From Lewinellaceae bacterium (GTDB lineage: Bacteria > Bacteroidota > Bacteroidia > Chitinophagales > Saprospiraceae), in contig JACJYM010000007.1 in the NCBI GenBank assembly GCA_020636155.1, positions 1 to 64,000 of the forward strand: DNA of 64,000 bases. Reading direction: 5' to 3'. The position numbers were made by a program, and so were the translations under genes. Numbering within the stretch: the first letter of the stretch is position 1; each line of letters opens with the position of its first letter. A model generated the notes under the pieces. That model searched no databases, was not told the origin of the DNA, and worked only from the letters and a program-made list of their open reading frames with translations. Shown piece after piece: positions 47,689 through 56,455 of this stretch.

Positions 47689-50600
47689 TCATAGAGATTG
47701 ACGATATCGCCTTTGCATACTTTTTAATGTATCTCCCAGCCCTGCAGACACCATGTTTGCTAAATTGATATCAATCCTTGCTGTATCGGCCATACAAGAT
47801 CCATTTTCCGGGAGGAGGTGATAAAATGAATATAATCCCGGAGAATAGCCCGAACTGTTGAATTCATTTCCTGCTAATGTCACTGTACCATCTACACTTT
47901 CGAATGTCCCAACGGTTGAATTATTCATCAACAAAGTTTGTAAGTTAATGATACTTCCTTGGCATGCTACGCTGTTGACATCGGCTCCTGCATTTTGACT
48001 CATGTCAATTGAAAAAACAATAGATGCTGTATCCGCACTACAATTTAGCCCATTGTCAATGATATAATAATAATTAAATACCCCCGAAGTATCTGATATA
48101 TCAATCGTATAAGGCGTTAAAATCGTATCTCCAGCTTCATTTATGAAGATACCATTCCCGGTATTGCCATTCAAGTAATTGCTTAGATTGAATTGATTGG
48201 CAGCAGATTCACAGGTGTTGAATAGTGAATCTCTTCCGGCTGAGAATGTGCTTGAAATGGTAAGATAAAGGCTAGACATAACATCAGCACAATATTCAGA
48301 GGTATCTTTATAGACAAATTCGTATAGGCTCGGCTCTAGTGAAGACACATCAACCGATGTGGAATCACTTAAATTGACACCAGAATTATCAATATCAAGC
48401 CACTCCCCTCCCATTTCAGGATTTCCACCCATCAGCTGCATTAAATTAAGCGGTGTATTATATCCTTGACAAACATTAATAACCGTGTCATGTCCAACAT
48501 CTATTGGGTTATAAATTTCAATTACGATACTATCTTGAGCTTTACAACCCCCGCCATCGTCATAAACATAAATGGTGGTATCAGACAAAATTATATCTCC
48601 CATGGCGTACAAGGTTCCTAATCCACCAATGCTGTCCGAGTAATAAGGATTTACAAGGTTGGAACCAGTAATTTCATTCAACTCGTAACTGCCGCAGGAT
48701 AAGACAAAATCAGGCACCGTAAAACTAGGTCCTAAAGCCACATCAACTACAAAGTATGGTTGATTACTTTGACAATTATTGGAAGGGTCAAATATAAATA
48801 GTCCGATATTATTTCCACTGTTAGTACTATTAGTCAATACCGAACCGGGGGGAAACTCAATGCCACCACCATTTGAATCCGTAAAATAAGATGCATTACT
48901 TCCCACATTTTGTCCTTCAATAGGTGGTAAAGTATAACTTCCACAGGTATCAACATCCTCAGGAATATCATAAATAGTCAGTTCTCCCACAGATATATCA
49001 ATCGAAATTTCGTCATAACATCCATCCACTCCAGAATAGATATACAAAGTCGTCGAACTATTAATCACATCTCCGACATTGTATTCTGTGCCTGTCATAT
49101 TCATCCCACTGAAGTAAGAAGAATTATTGTTCCCCACGTTAGCGCCAGTAATCGGAGGTAAGGTTACTTGTGTGCAATCTGATAAATCTCCCGGGTCATC
49201 TATGGTCGGTAAAATATTGTAAAAAATGACCAAAAATCCATCGATAATGATATTGCCTGGGCAATCGGAGCTCACTTGAGAAACATTGGTAATCGTGAAT
49301 GTAGAAACCTGGTTTATGGAATAAACATCTAAGACTCCCGGGGCACTAAAATTGGAATAAGTGGTGTTCTGTGGAGTACCATTAATCACGTATTCGAGAT
49401 CAATATCATAAATTCCCGGTACATCCGCTAGAAAATAAATGGTATAATCTTCTCCTGCAACACCATCGATGTCACAAACAGAGCAATTCGTTTCATACAT
49501 TACCGGATTGCAACTCACTGATACGTGGATGTCATCACCTCCACTTTGAACCACCAAGTCCACTTCCACGATGTTACTATTACAAGGACTTGACTCTATG
49601 ACTGCGTATATTGTAGTGGTTCCACTATTAAAGCTCGTCGTATTTGATATTTCATTGGTAAGATTCTGGTCACTGTAATAATGGACGGTTCCACCATTGC
49701 CATTAAGTATCTCAGTATCTAAAGTTGTCAAATCAAAGTCTGCAGTTCCTGAGGCATCACAAATCACGTAAGGCAAAGGTTCACCTGCAACGGGGCTAGT
49801 TTCTAATGAAATGGAAGCCATATCTTGTCCATCAGAAACACCGGAGCATGAAGTATTAGCATTATCAACCACATCAAGAATGGTCAGACTTCCATCAAAG
49901 TTATAACTGGTCGGGATGCTAAGGGTCGAAGTAGAAGAGTTGTATGAGGGGAATGCACCACTACCATCATAACAAATGTCTATTTTAAAACCAGTTGCCA
50001 CACTAACCAATGGGACTTGTATTGGAATGCCTGCAAATTCTATCTCAACATTCATATTGTACAAACCTGAACCTCCGGTAAAGAAAAATTCGATCATGCC
50101 ACAGTCTCCAGTACACAACGTCAGGTCACCGGATAAATGATAAGTAATCGCATCTGTCACATCAAGCACTACTTGAAGGGGTTGGGACATACAGTTACCA
50201 TCGGTGACTACCGCATACACAAAGCCATCAGTCGAATTGTAATTTGAAGGATTGGTAATTTCAGTCGTTGCACTCATATCTAAATACCACGTGACAGTAG
50301 CACCATTTCCTCCACTTATGATGTCATCTACACTAGTAAGGTCGAAAACCCCGACTCCACTGCCATTGTCACAGGCCTCCAATACACCGGGATCTACCGC
50401 ATTGACTGTATTAAATGCAACAATTACATCTGTTGAATTAAGAATCACATCGCACATTGCACCACCTTGATCTTGTGCGGAATTTAAGCTTATTAAAGCG
50501 GATGATGTGACACTCGTCGGAATGGTAACAGTTAGTCCCGGTTCGTCCAAGTCGAGAACACTTCCGTCATAACAAACCGTAATTACAGGATTTCCGTTGT

Positions 50601-52161
50601 AGTTATCAATATTAAAAGGATTGTTTCCAACTCCGGGTATCCAAACATTGAGTTGTGCATCAAAAACACCAGTTCCACCAGTAAACGTAATATTTATGAC
50701 ATCGCATTCCCCTGGGCATAAATTAGGAGAGCCACTAATCGTAGCCGTTGGCGCTGCCTCAAGATTCAAAATGACTTCCACTGGATCAGAGGTGCAGGTC
50801 CCATCATCTACTACCGCATAAACACTACCTCCTGATGACGAATAAATTCCCGGACCGAAGATTTGATTATTCAAAGCCATATCAGAGTACCAAGTAACAG
50901 GATTACCCGTTCCACCATTTACTATGGAATTTAATGTTGTCAAATCAAAAACAGCACTACCAGTTCCGTTATCGCACTCGGTAAGTGGCCCTGCATTGTT
51001 TGCTATCGGAAGGCTGATCTCCGTTACAGATACTTGAATTTCGTTAGTACAGCCATCACCATCGGTTACTAAAGCCCATAAATCTGCTATACTATTCAAG
51101 TCCACGCTATTGTCGGGGGAGATTAAAGTACCACCTGACGAAGGCTGCCCTTCATACCATGTGACTGTTTCAGTGGCATTGACTTGTGTATTGTATAGGG
51201 TTAGATCGACATTGTCGAGTTCGTTTTGGCAAATTTGGATTGAGGGGGGTGTTGCGGAGGGTTCATTTGCAGATATTGAAATAGTTTGTGAAGCTGTACA
51301 ACCTAGATTATCAGTAACTGTTACTGTATAATCTCCTTCATCGGTACTATTAAAATTATTAATTTGCCATTCTTGTGTATTATTTGTACCATTAGGTCCA
51401 CTCCAACTCCATAAAACGGCTTCTCCAGCATTTTCATTTATTGAAATATTTGAACCAATACATACTGTTGGAACATCAATATTTACTTGTGGATCGACGC
51501 ATGGTTCGATAATATCGGTTATTGGCAAGCATCCATCAGGATCTTCATATATATTCTGTGCAGGGTCTGTAGGGTCAGCTCCAGGAATTATATAACTACC
51601 ATCGGCGGGATTCATAAAATTAACATCATAATTTATTTCGGATAAGCAACCGTCAATTGTAATGTCAATATAACGAATGCAACCACATGAAGTACAGCCT
51701 GAATTTTTAAACAATGGAATAGTACAATTGTGGTTACCAAAAATTACATAAACGTTTTCTGAATTACATATTGCTGAATAGTCTATACCTGTAAGGTAAG
51801 TATCGTCTGGTGCTTGACATGGAAAAGCCATAACAATTGCGCCAGCGGGTATGGTTATTGAAGTAGCATCAATGAAAATTCCATTTCCAGCCCCACAATC
51901 GGCTTCCATTGCCGTATTCATGGAATTTACAAAATCATTAGTAGTAGGATAACCAAAATCGATATTCGCATTCTGTACTCCATCAGGACAATCTACTGTT
52001 AGATTCACATCACTAGCAAGCATATCATTTTCAGCTTGAAAAACAAAATATTCCGAGGAAGATTCATTACCGCAAGAATTAACCATAACTTGTAATAGTC
52101 CACATTGTGCAGTAAGTAAAACTGAGATAAATAAAGATGTACACAACAATAAAATCCTCAT
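47689..52161 (-). CDS. Giant secreted adhesin-like protein, N-terminal 1490 residues (T9SS substrate)
   Basis: Starts at ATG 52161 with a signal peptide ending LLTAQ. Residues about 25-230 form a lamin-tail-like module (SSEYFVFQAEND, GAIVMAFPCQAPDD). An Ig/PKD-like unit at about 240-310 (WSWSGPNGTNN) follows. Then comes a long series of beta modules with a recurring VTWYSD...VYAVV-DG-C pattern, and cysteine-rich C-x-GDC segments. The frame ends after GDTLKSMQRRY only because of one extra T in the T5 run at 47721; the rest of the protein is in the fragments to 45750. Intact it would be about 2,130 residues, a surface or extracellular protein, probably in adhesion. Confidence 0.85.
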   Translation of the reverse strand: MRILLLCTSLFISVLLTAQCGLLQVMVNSCGNESSSEYFVFQAENDMLASDVNLTVDCPDGVQNANIDFGYPTTNDFVNSMNTAMEADCGAGNGIFIDATSITIPAGAIVMAFPCQAPDDTYLTGIDYSAICNSENVYVIFGNHNCTIPLFKNSGCTSCGCIRYIDITIDGCLSEINYDVNFMNPADGSYIIPGADPTDPAQNIYEDPDGCLPITDIIEPCVDPQVNIDVPTVCIGSNISINENAGEAVLWSWSGPNGTNNTQEWQINNFNSTDEGDYTVTVTDNLGCTASQTISISANEPSATPPSIQICQNELDNVDLTLYNTQVNATETVTWYEGQPSSGGTLISPDNSVDLNSIADLWALVTDGDGCTNEIQVSVTEISLPIANNAGPLTECDNGTGSAVFDLTTLNSIVNGGTGNPVTWYSDMALNNQIFGPGIYSSSGGSVYAVVDDGTCTSDPVEVILNLEAAPTATISGSPNLCPGECDVINITFTGGTGVFDAQLNVWIPGVGNNPFNIDNYNGNPVITVCYDGSVLDLDEPGLTVTIPTSVTSSALISLNSAQDQGGAMCDVILNSTDVIVAFNTVNAVDPGVLEACDNGSGVGVFDLTSVDDIISGGNGATVTWYLDMSATTEITNPSNYNSTDGFVYAVVTDGNCMSQPLQVVLDVTDAITYHLSGDLTLCTGDCGMIEFFFTGGSGLYNMNVEIEFAGIPIQVPLVSVATGFKIDICYDGSGAFPSYNSSTSTLSIPTSYNFDGSLTILDVVDNANTSCSGVSDGQDMASISLETSPVAGEPLPYVICDASGTADFDLTTLDTEILNGNGGTVHYYSDQNLTNEISNTTSFNSGTTTIYAVIESSPCNSNIVEVDLVVQSGGDDIHVSVSCNPVMYETNCSVCDIDGVAGEDYTIYFLADVPGIYDIDLEYVINGTPQNTTYSNFSAPGVLDVYSINQVSTFTITNVSQVSSDCPGNIIIDGFLVIFYNILPTIDDPGDLSDCTQVTLPPITGANVGNNNSSYFSGMNMTGTEYNVGDVINSSTTLYIYSGVDGCYDEISIDISVGELTIYDIPEDVDTCGSYTLPPIEGQNVGSNASYFTDSNGGGIEFPPGSVLTNSTNSGNNIGLFIFDPSNNCQSNQPYFVVDVALGPSFTVPDFVLSCGSYELNEITGSNLVNPYYSDSIGGLGTLYAMGDIILSDTTIYVYDDGGGCKAQDSIVIEIYNPIDVGHDTVINVCQGYNTPLNLMQLMGGNPEMGGEWLDIDNSGVNLSDSTSVDVSSLEPSLYEFVYKDTSEYCADVMSSLYLTISSTFSAGRDSLFNTCESAANQFNLSNYLNGNTGNGIFINEAGDTILTPYTIDISDTSGVFNYYYIIDNGLNCSADTASIVFSIDMSQNAGADVNSVACQGSIINLQTLLMNNSTVGTFESVDGTVTLAGNEFNSSGYSPGLYSFYHLLPENGSCMADTARIDINLANMVSAGLGDTLKSMQRRYRQSL

Positions 52162-52266
52162 TCTCAAAACAGTTAGTTTTATTCTTGTAAAATTAAAAAT
52201 TATTTGGCAACTCGTATAATTTATAATATTAATCTGCGGTTAAGTTTTCGTTTTTGCGGAAAGCAC

Positions 52267-52274
52267 TATTTTTG
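52267..52274 (+). promoter_or_regulatory. Putative -7 box of lysS
   Basis: TATTTTTG matches TAnnTTTG 25 bases before the ATG at 52300. A TTTG at 52253 is too close for a -33 element, so only the -7 box is proposed. Confidence 0.35.
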
Positions 52275-52299
52275 CACCTTAAATTCATAAAATCAAGTT

Positions 52300-53814
52300 A
52301 TGCATAATCAACTTTCAGAGCAAGAAATCATCCGTAGAGATAATTTGACTAAAATTATAAATCTTGGAATCGAACCCTACCCTAGCGAGACGTATGAGGT
52401 CAATGCAACCACAAAGGAAATTAAGGATAATTTTAAGGAAGGAGATACTACCTATCAATCTGTAAGCCTCGCTGGTCGGTTGATGAGCCGAAGAATCATG
52501 GGTAAAGCCAGTTTTGCAGAGCTTCAGGATAGCACAGGAAGAATTCAATTATACGTTTCAAGAGACGATATTGCTCCGGGTGAAGATAAAACTATGTATA
52601 ATGACTTGTTTAAAAAATTTCTAGACCTAGGTGACTTTATCGGCATTAAAGGTTATGCATTTTATACCCAGATGGGAGAATGCACGGTACACGTCACAGA
52701 GCTCAAATTGCTCAGTAAATCCCTGAAACCCCTCCCGGTAGTTAAACGAGATGAAGAAGGACATACTTTTGATGCATTTACCGATCCTGAACAGCGATAC
52801 CGCCAGAGATATGTGGATCTTGTGGTGAATCCCGAGGTTAAAAAAGTCTTCGAGCAAAGGACGACGATGTATAACAGTATCAGAGAATATCTGAATCAAA
52901 GAGGCTATCTCGAAGTGGAAACTCCCATTTTACAGCCCTTATACGGCGGTGCGGCGGCAAGACCCTTTGTCACGCATCACAATACCTTGGATATGAAATT
53001 ATACCTCAGAATTGCCAATGAATTGTACTTAAAACGATTGATCGTCGGTGGATTTGATGGTGTATATGAATTTAGTAAGGATTTTAGAAACGAAGGGATG
53101 AGTCGTTTTCACAATCCGGAATTCACACAGATAGAGCTTTATGTGGCTTATAAAGATTACGAGTGGATGATGAACCTTGTAGAAGAAATGGTTGAGAAAA
53201 TAGCCATCGATATACACGGAACCACAGAAGTGCAAGTAGGAGAAAATCTCATCAATTTCAAAAGACCATGGAAGCGATATACCATGTATGAGGCCATACA
53301 GGAATTTACAGGGATCGACATTTCAGAAATGGAGGAGTCTGAGTTATTTCAGACCGCAAAAAAACTGCACGTGGATGTCGATGAGTCCATGGGTAAAGGC
53401 AAGCTGATCGATGAGATATTTGGAGAAAAGTGTGAAGGTAAACTCATCCAACCGACCTTTATTACGGACTATCCTGTTGAGATGTCTCCATTAGCAAAAA
53501 GGAAAAAGGACAATCCTGCACTTGTGGAAAGGTTTGAGGCCATTTGCAATGCTAAGGAAATATGTAATGCCTTTTCAGAATTGAATGACCCATTGGATCA
53601 GAGGTCTCGGTTCGAAGCACAACTGGAACTCGGAAAACGAGGCGATGAGGAAGCCATGGTATTAGACGAAGACTTCCTGAACTCTCTAGAATATGGAATG
53701 CCACCGACGGCAGGATTGGGTATCGGTATGGATAGACTGGCGATGATTATGACCAATCAAAAAAGTATTCAGGATGTATTGTTCTTCCCTCAAATGAAAG
53801 CGAAGAAAGGATGA
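52300..53814 (+). CDS. lysS: Lysyl-tRNA synthetase, class II
   Basis: 504 residues, normal length. The N-terminal OB-fold anticodon-binding domain (about 50-160) carries GRLMSRRIMGKASFAEL. Motif 1 is in RYRQRYVDLVVN, motif 2 in FRNEGMSRFHNPEFT and motif 3 in GLGIGMDRLAMIM. It charges tRNA-Lys in the cytoplasm. It stands alone; the duplicated accessory cassette begins right after it. Confidence 0.97.
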   Translation: MHNQLSEQEIIRRDNLTKIINLGIEPYPSETYEVNATTKEIKDNFKEGDTTYQSVSLAGRLMSRRIMGKASFAELQDSTGRIQLYVSRDDIAPGEDKTMYNDLFKKFLDLGDFIGIKGYAFYTQMGECTVHVTELKLLSKSLKPLPVVKRDEEGHTFDAFTDPEQRYRQRYVDLVVNPEVKKVFEQRTTMYNSIREYLNQRGYLEVETPILQPLYGGAAARPFVTHHNTLDMKLYLRIANELYLKRLIVGGFDGVYEFSKDFRNEGMSRFHNPEFTQIELYVAYKDYEWMMNLVEEMVEKIAIDIHGTTEVQVGENLINFKRPWKRYTMYEAIQEFTGIDISEMEESELFQTAKKLHVDVDESMGKGKLIDEIFGEKCEGKLIQPTFITDYPVEMSPLAKRKKDNPALVERFEAICNAKEICNAFSELNDPLDQRSRFEAQLELGKRGDEEAMVLDEDFLNSLEYGMPPTAGLGIGMDRLAMIMTNQKSIQDVLFFPQMKAKKG

Positions 53815-53880
53815 TGAATAAATCCAATATTGACTACGTTTAGGTTTACGTTAAATGAAATAGCCTATGCGAGATCAAGG

Positions 53881-54048
53881 TTGAATATGACTAATTTTGA
53901 TCCAGCAACAGTTGGAGGAAAAAACGGTTGGAAAAAGAATCTTCTGAAAGTGGCATTAATGTATATATGTATAATGGATCAGATAACCCCACTAACCCAC
54001 CAAGTTTAATGGATTTATATGGAAGTGCTTAGACAACAAAATAGTTAA
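53881..54048 (+). pseudogene. Remnant 3' end of a missing gene, copy A
   Basis: In one frame this reads VYMYNGSDNPTNPP, then SLMDLYGSA and a stop, ending just before the gene at 54050. The same tail is present as copy B at 54988. Here TGG of copy B is TAG, which ends the frame four codons early. Upstream a second frame gives NFDPATVGGKNGWKKNL, so the piece is also frameshifted. The position, immediately before a small acidic-type gene, suggests the C-terminal end of a toxin or effector whose body has been lost. That is inference. Confidence 0.5.
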
Positions 54049-54049
54049 T

Positions 54050-54637
54050 ATGAATGGAATAAATGATATTTACAGTATTCATGTATCCAAAGATTCAATT
54101 TATTTTGGATTTGGATTAAATGACAAAATTGGAAAGCTACCGATGATACCTATGATATGGCAAAATCCAAAATATTTGGAGATAGTAATTTTAGATTTAG
54201 AAAATCTCTTATGTAGGGAGGATACCGATTTAGATAAATCATTAAATGAAAGCAATTATTTAACGTCTCAGGCAGATGTAACTAGCTATGACTGGGGAAT
54301 GAGTGAATGCCGTATTGCTTCGCATAAATATATATCGGCCATAGAAGTATGGAATGAATATAGTTTTATGGAGACAAAAGTTATCTATAAAGCACTTAAA
54401 GAGTACAGAAATTTTTTGTGCATTTGGAAGAGTAGAATTAAGCTTTCTGAAGAATTAGAAGAGCCATATTATGCGATTAAAAGAAGTTACAATAAAGATA
54501 AAGTCAATTTTTATTCTTCTAAAGAAAATAGCGTTATTTTTTATATGAAACTATTAGATCAAGAATTGAGCAGTTCCTATACTTATGAACAATTTATAAA
54601 TAGTATAAACTGGAATTCATTAAAACCGAGATATTAG
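54050..54637 (+). CDS. Unknown protein, copy A of a tandem pair (immunity-like)
   Basis: 195 residues, no signal peptide or membrane segment. N-terminal half: IYFGFGLNDKIGKLPMIP, WQNPKYLEIVILDLENLL and LCREDTDLDKS. Central DWGMSECRIAS and VWNEYSFMETKVIYKAL. C-terminal half EYRNFLCIWKSRIKLSEEL and YTYEQFINSINWNSLKPR. I do not recognise the family. It is paralogous to the gene at 55073: the second half is nearly identical and the N-terminal quarter is diverged. Size, soluble nature, tandem duplication and position after a gene tail fit orphan immunity proteins of polymorphic toxin systems. Confidence 0.7.
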   Translation: MNGINDIYSIHVSKDSIYFGFGLNDKIGKLPMIPMIWQNPKYLEIVILDLENLLCREDTDLDKSLNESNYLTSQADVTSYDWGMSECRIASHKYISAIEVWNEYSFMETKVIYKALKEYRNFLCIWKSRIKLSEELEEPYYAIKRSYNKDKVNFYSSKENSVIFYMKLLDQELSSSYTYEQFINSINWNSLKPRY

Positions 54638-54641
54638 AAAT

Positions 54642-54708
54642 TCATGATCTTTAGATCGTCTCTGTTTCCCCCAAGGGTGGACAGGTGTAACCGAGATGTT
54701 ATATGATA
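54642..54708. repeat. Duplicated 3' flank, copy A
   Basis: Begins TCATGATCTTTAG just after the copy A stop and includes GACAGGTGTAACCGAGATGT. Copy B is at 55662-55728, 1,020 bases away. It contains a pyrimidine/purine inverted segment (TTTCCCCCAAGGGTGGA) that may form a hairpin. Confidence 0.75.
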
Positions 54709-54756
54709 CAAAAAAGAAAGAGAAAAATGAAATGTAAATGATAAAGAATGAAAATG

Positions 54757-54861
54757 TCAGAATCACAGATTGGAAGGATTACACAGATGACGCAGAAACA
54801 CCTATCCCCCTCTGGAGGGGGTGCTCGGAGAGCGGGGAAGGAAACAATCCGCGATTCGGAC
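54757..54861. repeat. Palindromic intergenic repeat, copy 1
   Basis: About 105 bases: a leading CAGAATCACAGATT and GATTACACAGATGACG part, then CCCCCTCTGGAGGGGG and GCTCGGAGAGC hairpins, ending ATCCGCGATTCGGAC. Reverse-complemented, the hairpin part matches the 40-bp units at 3821-3940 with paired base changes. Near-identical copy at 55773, diverged copy at 54867. No genes are seen in 54638-54987 apart from these repeats. Confidence 0.85.
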
Positions 54862-54866
54862 AATAT

Positions 54867-54972
54867 TCAGAATCACAGATTAATAGGATGACACGGATGA
54901 CACAGAAACACCTATATCCCTCTCTGGAGGAGGTGCTCGGAGAGCGGGGGAGGAAAAATCAGCGGTTCAGAG
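54867..54972. repeat. Palindromic intergenic repeat, copy 2 (diverged)
   Basis: Starts CAGAATCACAGATTAATAGG directly after copy 1. It shares the CACAGAAACACCTAT segment and the GCTCGGAGAGC hairpin. The other stem is imperfect (CCCTCTCTGGAGGAGG). It separates the first unit from the second. Confidence 0.75.
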
Positions 54973-54987
54973 TCCTCAATTGAAATT

Positions 54988-55071
54988 TATATGTATATTG
55001 GACCAGATAACCCCACTAACCCACCCAGTTTATTGGATTTATATGGAAGTGCTTGGACAAAATATAATTAA
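54988..55071 (+). pseudogene. Remnant 3' end of a missing gene, copy B
   Basis: One frame reads YMYIGPDNPTNPP, SLLDLYGSAWTKYN and stops at TAA 55069-55071. The next gene starts at 55073, one base later. The sequence is about nine-tenths identical to copy A at 53961-54048. It is preceded directly by repeat copy 2, so nothing of the gene's 5' part remains. Keeping only the last 25 or so codons in both copies suggests that this tail and the following gene moved together as a cassette. Confidence 0.55.
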
Positions 55072-55072
55072 T

Positions 55073-55654
55073 ATGGCAATTACTTTTAGCATTAGTATAA
55101 GTAGGGAAAGTCTTGCATTTGGATTTATGTTTGACTATGATTTAGGTATTTTACCAATGATACCTGGGATTTGGGAAGATCCAAAATATTTTGAGAAAGT
55201 AATTTTGAGTTTAGAAAATCTCTTATGTAGGGAGGATACCGAATTAGATAAAATAACGGATCCAAAAGCCAATTTATTACAATTTTTAAATGATGATTTT
55301 TATGGTTTTAGCTGGGGAATGCATGAATGTTATATAGCTTCGTATAAGAATATTTCTATAATTCAAGTATGGAATGAATATAGTTTTATGCAGACAAGAG
55401 ATATCTATAAAGCACTTAAAGAGTACAGAAATTTTTTATGCATTTGGAAGAGTAGAATTAAGCTTTCAGAAGAATTAGAAGAACCCTATTATGCCATCAA
55501 GAAAATTTATAATAAAGATAAATATAATTATTTAATATCTGAGAAGAATGGAATTTTCTTTGAATTCCATCTGTCAGATCAAGAATTGAGCAGTACCTAT
55601 ACTTATGAACAATTTATTAATAGTATAAACTGGAATTCATTAAAGCCGAGATAA
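55073..55654 (+). CDS. Unknown protein, copy B of a tandem pair (immunity-like)
   Basis: 193 residues from ATG 55073. An in-frame ATG at 54980 is rejected because the extra residues are the out-of-frame reading of the gene-tail remnant. Same family as the gene at 54050: FGFMFDYDLGILPMIP, LCREDTELDK, WGMHECYIAS, then an almost identical stretch from EYSFMQTRDIYKAL through SRIKLSEELEEPYYAIKK to INSINWNSLKPR. The region of about 60-80 differs most. No family recognised; the immunity role is inferred from context only. Confidence 0.7.
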   Translation: MAITFSISISRESLAFGFMFDYDLGILPMIPGIWEDPKYFEKVILSLENLLCREDTELDKITDPKANLLQFLNDDFYGFSWGMHECYIASYKNISIIQVWNEYSFMQTRDIYKALKEYRNFLCIWKSRIKLSEELEEPYYAIKKIYNKDKYNYLISEKNGIFFEFHLSDQELSSTYTYEQFINSINWNSLKPR

Positions 55655-55661
55655 TAGAAAA

Positions 55662-55728
55662 TCATGATCTTTTGGTCGTCTCTGTTTCCTTCAAAGGGGG
55701 ACAGGTGTAACCGAGATGTCATGCGATA
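55662..55728. repeat. Duplicated 3' flank, copy B
   Basis: TCATGATCTTTTGG through GACAGGTGTAACCGAGATGT, matching 54642-54708 with a few substitutions. Confidence 0.75.
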
Positions 55729-55772
55729 GAAAACAGAAAGCGAAAAAATGTAAATGATAAGAAAGTAAAATG

Positions 55773-55875
55773 TCAGAATCACAGATTTGAAGGATTACAC
55801 AGATGACGCAGAAACACCTATCCCCCTCTGGAGGGGGTGCTCGGAGAGCGGGGAAGGAAAATCCGCGATTCGGAC
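55773..55875. repeat. Palindromic intergenic repeat, copy 3
   Basis: Nearly identical to copy 1 at 54757-54861, including CCCCCTCTGGAGGGGG, GCTCGGAGAGC and ATCCGCGATTCGGAC. It closes the second 1.02-kb unit, 66 bases before the ferritin gene. Confidence 0.85.
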
Positions 55876-55941
55876 ATTAACAAAAATCAAGAACTCGAAT
55901 AATTATTATATCTTAGTCAAAATTTTAAAAATAAGAACTTT

Positions 55942-56442
55942 ATGTTATCAAAGGAAATGGAAAAAATCCTGAATAATCAGGTGAAACTGGAGGCCGAGAG
56001 TAGTATGAATTACTTAGCTATGGCGAGTTGGGCAGAATGCCAACCGGGACTAGACGGAATCACAGAATTCTTCTATGCCCAAAGCGAAGAAGAACGAATA
56101 CACATGATTAAGCTACTGCGATATATTAATGAAAGAGGTGGCACGGGACAAGTACCCGAACTGAAAAAACCATCCGTTAAATACAAAACTGTACAAGATT
56201 TATTCAAACATTTCTTGGCAAGTGAAATTGCTGTAACCAAGAGCATATACGATATCGTGGATTTATCTTTTAGAGAAAAGGATTTTGCAACACATAACTT
56301 CTTACAGTGGTATGTGACAGAACAGATGGAGGAGGAAAAATCAGCTCGTGATCTCAATGACAAACTCGAAATGATAGGAAGTGACAAAAGCGGACTCTAT
56401 CTATTCGATCGAGATATTATGAATCTGCGTACTGCGGAATAA
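55942..56442 (+). CDS. ftnA: Bacterial non-haem ferritin
   Basis: 166 residues in four helices. Ferroxidase residues are visible: E17 region in KLEAESSMNYLAMASW, EEERIHM (E and H of the di-iron site) and TEQMEEEKSA in the last helix. Stores iron as a 24-subunit shell. The next gene starts 13 bases after its stop. Confidence 0.94.
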   Translation: MLSKEMEKILNNQVKLEAESSMNYLAMASWAECQPGLDGITEFFYAQSEEERIHMIKLLRYINERGGTGQVPELKKPSVKYKTVQDLFKHFLASEIAVTKSIYDIVDLSFREKDFATHNFLQWYVTEQMEEEKSARDLNDKLEMIGSDKSGLYLFDRDIMNLRTAE

Positions 56443-56455
56443 ACTTCCAATACAG

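Noticed and set aside
45750..52161. Programmed frameshifting in the giant gene
   Set aside because: At least seven changes in both directions, without a common slippery site or downstream structure, and the neighbouring dctQ gene is also hit.
54738..54983. Reading frame of 81 codons between the two unknown genes
   Set aside because: It translates the palindromic repeats, which also give a similar frame at 55787; no conserved protein features.
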